This document shows, one piece after another, positions 61,382-64,000 of a DNA stretch of 64,000 bases. The stretch lies in the NCBI GenBank assembly GCA_021772615.1, contig JAJFLQ010000174.1, positions 40,802 to 104,801 of the forward strand. The letters are read 5' to 3'. The DNA is from Verrucomicrobiota bacterium (GTDB taxonomy: Bacteria; Verrucomicrobiota; Lentisphaeria; JABSQK01; JAJFLO01). The notes beneath the pieces were generated by a model, which saw only the letters and a program-made list of their open reading frames with translations, searched no databases and had not been told where the DNA came from. How positions within the stretch are numbered: position 1 is the first letter of the stretch; every line of letters starts with the position of its first letter. Made by a program: the position numbers and the translations under genes.

Positions 61382-61642
61382 ATGTTGATGAAAGTGTTTA
61401 ATAAGGGCCAGGTCGTGATTCCTGCAGAAATCCGGAAGTCACTGGGTATCGAGGTCGGCGATCTGGTTGAAGTATCATTGAACAACGATGCTTTGGTTAT
61501 CAAGAAATCTTGCCAACGTAAGTCGAGTCAATTGGCGGGATCTCTGACAACGTTTGGTCAGGGAAAACGCTTTCCTTCACGGGATGTCATGCGTATGGCG
61601 CTTACAAATGGACTCGTCAAGGACCAGTCAGATGCTGATTGA
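61382..61642 (+). CDS. AbrB/MazE-type antitoxin
   Basis: An 86-residue antitoxin. The N-terminal 45 residues are a swapped-hairpin AbrB domain: 'KVFNKGQVVIPAEIRKSLGIEVGDLVEVSLNNDALVIKK'. The C-terminal part is basic, then ends in 'MALTNGLVKDQSDAD', the region expected to bind the toxin. GGAGG precedes ATG 61382. The toxin start codon is inside its last codons, so translation is coupled. Confidence 0.88.
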   Translation: MLMKVFNKGQVVIPAEIRKSLGIEVGDLVEVSLNNDALVIKKSCQRKSSQLAGSLTTFGQGKRFPSRDVMRMALTNGLVKDQSDAD

Positions 61643-62039
61643 TACGAACATTATTATCCGCTACCTCGTTGAGGATACTACGACGATCGACAAAAAATTC
61701 GCCGGCGTCTTTCCATTTTTCAACCGGGTCGAGACCGCAGAAGTTACCGTCGACTGCCCGGATTTGGTATTGTTCGAGGCATTCTTCGTCCTAACCAGCT
61801 ATTACAAGGTCCCGCCCGCGCAAGCGGCGGCCAGTTTGCTGGAACTTACCTCCTTCAGGGGGTTGAGGTTGCGAGATAAGGAAACGATTCGAAAGTGTCT
61901 CCGCATCTTGACGAAGCAAAATATCGATCTTGTTGATGCGTACTTACTTGCCTACGCAAAGAAAAGGGGTGATGTGGGAATCTATTCGTTCGACGCCGAT
62001 CTGAAAAAGCTTGGGCTGGAATTGATCTCGGTGTGTTGA
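61632..62039 (+). CDS. PIN-domain toxin, VapC-like ribonuclease
   Basis: A 135-residue toxin. 'MLIDTNIIIRYLVED' has the first PIN acidic residue, 'DLVLFEAFFVLTSYYKVPPAQAAASLLELTSF' holds the second (Glu), and 'IDLVDAYLLAYAKKRGDVGIYSFDADLKKLGLELI' holds the third and fourth (Asp in VDAYL, FDADL). All acidic positions needed for the Mg-dependent RNase are present, so the toxin seems intact, unlike the relic at 5001-5330. It overlaps the antitoxin stop by 11 nt. Confidence 0.9.
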   Translation: MLIDTNIIIRYLVEDTTTIDKKFAGVFPFFNRVETAEVTVDCPDLVLFEAFFVLTSYYKVPPAQAAASLLELTSFRGLRLRDKETIRKCLRILTKQNIDLVDAYLLAYAKKRGDVGIYSFDADLKKLGLELISVC

Positions 62040-62095
62040 GTCTCTTTTCCGAATCATCAGAACAGAAACATGGTTATTGATTGTTTACGTCGTTC

Positions 62096-62343
62096 TCAAA
62101 CATCACGATCTGACCAATCATTCACGGCGGTCGTCATGGACCGTGTAAGCTTCGGTGCAACCGCCCACTTGAATTCTATACCGATATGTTTTCCCTGGCG
62201 AAACAGCAGCAAATCGAGTTCAGCCCCGCCATGCGTTGCCCAGAATCGACGCATCGCGGGTTCGAAGTAGCCGGAGAATATGATGCAACATAGAGCCTAC
62301 CCACGAGGCGCCAAGTTTAGGGTGAGCCATCAACTCGTCGATC
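62096..62343 (-). pseudogene. Fragment of a DUF4143 ATPase, frameshifted
   Basis: Read on the minus strand, 'PIDELMAHPKLGASWVGSMLHHILRLL' appears first, and then, after a one-base shift, 'EPAMRRFWATHGGAELDLLL', 'FRQGKHIGIEFKWAVAPKLTRSM' up to a stop at 62096. These are the C-terminal blocks of DUF4143-containing ATPases, a family found with toxin-antitoxin and mobile regions. The AAA part and the last strands are gone. The remaining bases of the gap 62040-62536 show no other gene. Confidence 0.7.
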
Positions 62344-62536
62344 GGGGAATAGTCTGCCAACCGTCTTGCCATAGTCGATCATTCAGTTGCCACGCATTTC
62401 TCACATTCTCATGCCACGACTGTAATTGCGTTACGCAGAAGGTACCACATAGTAAATCGATATAACGCTACCGGACTGCGCATGTAACCTGGACAATGTG
62501 ACAATTCCGGCGTAGTTGTTCAATCCAAGCTTCCGC

Positions 62537-63187
62537 TTAGGTGGCAATCCCAATCGGCACAGCAATACCTACCTGATTGGCTACTGGGGTATATACGTCG
62601 ACGCTCTCTTCAGGGGTCGTGATTGAAGCCACGAGAGTGTACCGGGTTCGCCGCCCCCATCTGTTAAGATGAGCGCGTTCTCTCCACCATCCTACACGAG
62701 GTGAAATCGCGATACTGTTAATCAGATCGGCATGCTTCGGTCGTCCCTTGGGGGTGTCTTTCTGAGCATAGTCCTCAATTTTTTTGAGGAAATGGTCCTT
62801 TTTGTCGTGCGCGAGAAATACCGTGGCATACGTAGTGCCAACGTCTTCCAATTGGCCCTGCTTACCGCGGGATATCGTCTCTTCTTCGGTTCGAATATTT
62901 AGCAGACGAACCTTTTTTGATCTCATATCCTCAAGACTCTTGGTAACCAAATCAACTCCTGGATCGCTTTTGAATTCAAGGTAAACACCGTGACGCTCAA
63001 CGTGCGCCACCACTTGTTCACTCTCGGACTCCTGCCAAGCCTGTGCCAGTCTGTTCTTGAGTAACTTACTGTGGGGTCCGCGTGCGCGAGCAGGAATGTG
63101 TCGTTCTCCACCCGATTGCGTACTTGTGAAAATTCTATTCTCAGGTTGTTCTCGAAGCAGAATGTGTGCAAGTCGACGTTGCGGCAT
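62537..63187 (-). pseudogene. N-terminal domain of an S8 (subtilisin-like) peptidase, truncated
   Basis: The 216-residue reading frame has 'VYLEFKSDPGVDLVTKSLEDMRSKKVRLLNIRTE', 'TTYATVFLAHDKKDHFLKKIEDYAQKDTPKGRPKHADLINSIA'. This is the non-catalytic N-terminal domain of a subtilase family that is regularly encoded next to an AAA-ATPase. The Asp-His-Ser catalytic domain, which should follow, is absent. After NSIA the residues no longer fit the family, so a frameshift or deletion ended it. The upstream ATPase gene is 6 nt away. Confidence 0.65.
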
Positions 63188-63193
63188 TTCTTG

Positions 63194-63898
63194 TCAACCC
63201 CTTAGCCCTGTATGAACATCTCTGCGTTCCTTTAGCGTGTGAAGCAACTCCGTTGCGTTCACTTTGTTCTTGTCCGACAAAATAACATTCTTGATTGCAT
63301 CCCGACAGGCATGGTCGATTTCTGCATGGCTAAGCTCACAGCTGCCCGCAATCACGCGCTTCCAGGAAAAACGAGTGTCCAAATAGGCGCCTAACACATT
63401 ATTAATAAGTCGCTTGCGATCGGAATCCGTTGGATTATCATAGTACATTACGTCATCGAAGCGTCGAAATAATGCTCGGTCCAACAACTTCGGGCTATTG
63501 GTTGCAGCAACGATAACGCTGTCGGATGCGTCCTGTTCTATGAATTGAAGAAAGGAGTTCAGTACTCGGCGCATCTCCCCAACATCGTTTTCCAATGATC
63601 GTTCGCCGCCGATGGCATCGAACTCATCAAAGAGATACACACCAACCTTGTTCTGCACGAGGTCGAATATTTGCCGTAGTTTGGCGCTGGTCTCCCCCAT
63701 GAATTTAGTAACCAGTCGATCCACTTGGATTGTATGCAGAGGCAATCGGAACTCATGGGCCAGCACTTTGGCGGTCATGGTTTTGCCAGTGCCCGGCGGT
63801 CCTACAAGCAACACTTTTCTCCTATTGGCCAATCCATGAGATTTCAGCTTGTTTTGCTGACTGTTCCCGGTCACGATATTTCGCGGACTGGTTTTCAA
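63194..63898 (-). CDS. AAA-family ATPase, probably N-terminally truncated
   Basis: A 234-residue AAA+ domain: 'VLLVGPPGTGKTMTAKVLAHEF' (Walker A), 'VGVYLFDEFDAIGGERS' (Walker B), 'VIVAATNSPKLLDRALFRRFD' (sensor 1 and Arg finger). The reading frame starts at TTG 63898 and is closed by TAA a few codons upstream, while relatives carry about 80-100 more residues before the linker. Its partner, the subtilase at 62537, is also truncated. Both are probably remnants of a former two-gene system whose role I cannot state, though defence or protein quality control is plausible. Confidence 0.65.
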   Translation of the reverse strand: MKTSPRNIVTGNSQQNKLKSHGLANRRKVLLVGPPGTGKTMTAKVLAHEFRLPLHTIQVDRLVTKFMGETSAKLRQIFDLVQNKVGVYLFDEFDAIGGERSLENDVGEMRRVLNSFLQFIEQDASDSVIVAATNSPKLLDRALFRRFDDVMYYDNPTDSDRKRLINNVLGAYLDTRFSWKRVIAGSCELSHAEIDHACRDAIKNVILSDKNKVNATELLHTLKERRDVHTGLRG

Positions 63899-64000
63899 TT
63901 TATTTTTGGGCGTCTTTGTTTCAGGTATTGAAGCTGGAGGTTAGTCCTCAGGATTGTGTATTGTATAGAAATGGCGTGTTCGTAGACGTGTAGTGAGCCT
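63899..64000. other. Window end, upstream of the AAA gene
   Basis: The last hundred bases are AT-rich and show no supported gene. If the missing N-terminus of the ATPase exists it must be out of frame here or beyond the window. Confidence 0.35.

Noticed and set aside
1..64000. CRISPR arrays, rRNA and tRNA genes
   Set aside because: I saw no regularly spaced direct repeats with unique spacers, and no cloverleaf or rRNA-like sequence by reading; a dedicated scan could still find a tRNA.

Overview
The window comes from a Gram-negative bacterium. It encodes a complete L-Ara4N lipid A modification pathway, an RND efflux system with an outer-membrane channel, and outer-membrane and periplasmic proteins. 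I cannot place it to species. The sigma factor/FHA pair, a DUF3326 gene, dense two-component systems and several dispersed GC-rich intergenic repeats resemble what is seen in PVC-type or neighbouring phyla (Lentisphaerota, Kiritimatiellota, Hydrogenedentota and similar), but this is an impression and not a phylogenetic result.

Layout. 1-5000: the end of napA, then two sets of NapG/NapH-type iron-sulfur proteins, separated by a MITE-like inverted-repeat element. 5000-6150: relics, namely a Phd antitoxin fused to a PIN toxin by deletion, a second shorter MITE copy, and a frameshifted Nif11-type leader peptide. 6394-12922: a DUF3326 protein and a two-module NRPS (A-T-C-A-T) closed by an intrinsic terminator. 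13264-25899: a probable single operon of a tripartite RND pump followed by arnB-arnC-arnA-arnD-arnT, with arnT frameshifted. 26038-34493: envelope genes, comprising an LtaS-like phosphotransferase, an SGNH acyltransferase-like protein, a PagL-like barrel, a chimeric Kdo-kinase protein, two methyltransferases and a DSP-type phosphatase. 34689-36765: an OmpR-type regulator and its kinase. 36878-39115: an RNase-like beta-CASP protein fused to a LOG domain. 39407-46782: three large histidine kinases and an orphan solute-binding protein, all on the minus strand. 47150-59804: a 12-gene aryl-polyene-like type II polyketide/fatty acid cluster. 59941-60983: FHA protein and ECF sigma factor. 61300-64000: an AT-richer accessory segment with an intact AbrB/PIN toxin-antitoxin pair and decayed remnants of a DUF4143 ATPase and of an AAA-ATPase/subtilase pair.

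How the parts may work together. The pump, the arn genes, the LtaS-like transferase, the barrel, the sugar kinase and the OmpR-type two-component system form one contiguous envelope-remodelling region. The strongest non-coding signal is a promoter architecture found twice, before the pump-arn operon and before the LtaS-like gene: an 8-8-8 inverted repeat, CAAnATGG-N8-CCATnTTG, whose variable position covaries between the arms, followed at an identical distance by a conserved block ending in TATACT. A weaker third copy of the dyad lies between the phosphatase and the response regulator. This suggests one regulon. The polyketide cluster has the usual aryl polyene parts (ACPs, PF13723-type chain-length factor, COG4648 protein, ligase-dehydratase fusion, ketoreductase), plus parts that are not usual: a fused KS-KS protein whose second half lacks the nucleophile, a GcvT-like protein, an FAD oxidoreductase and a stand-alone condensation-like enzyme.
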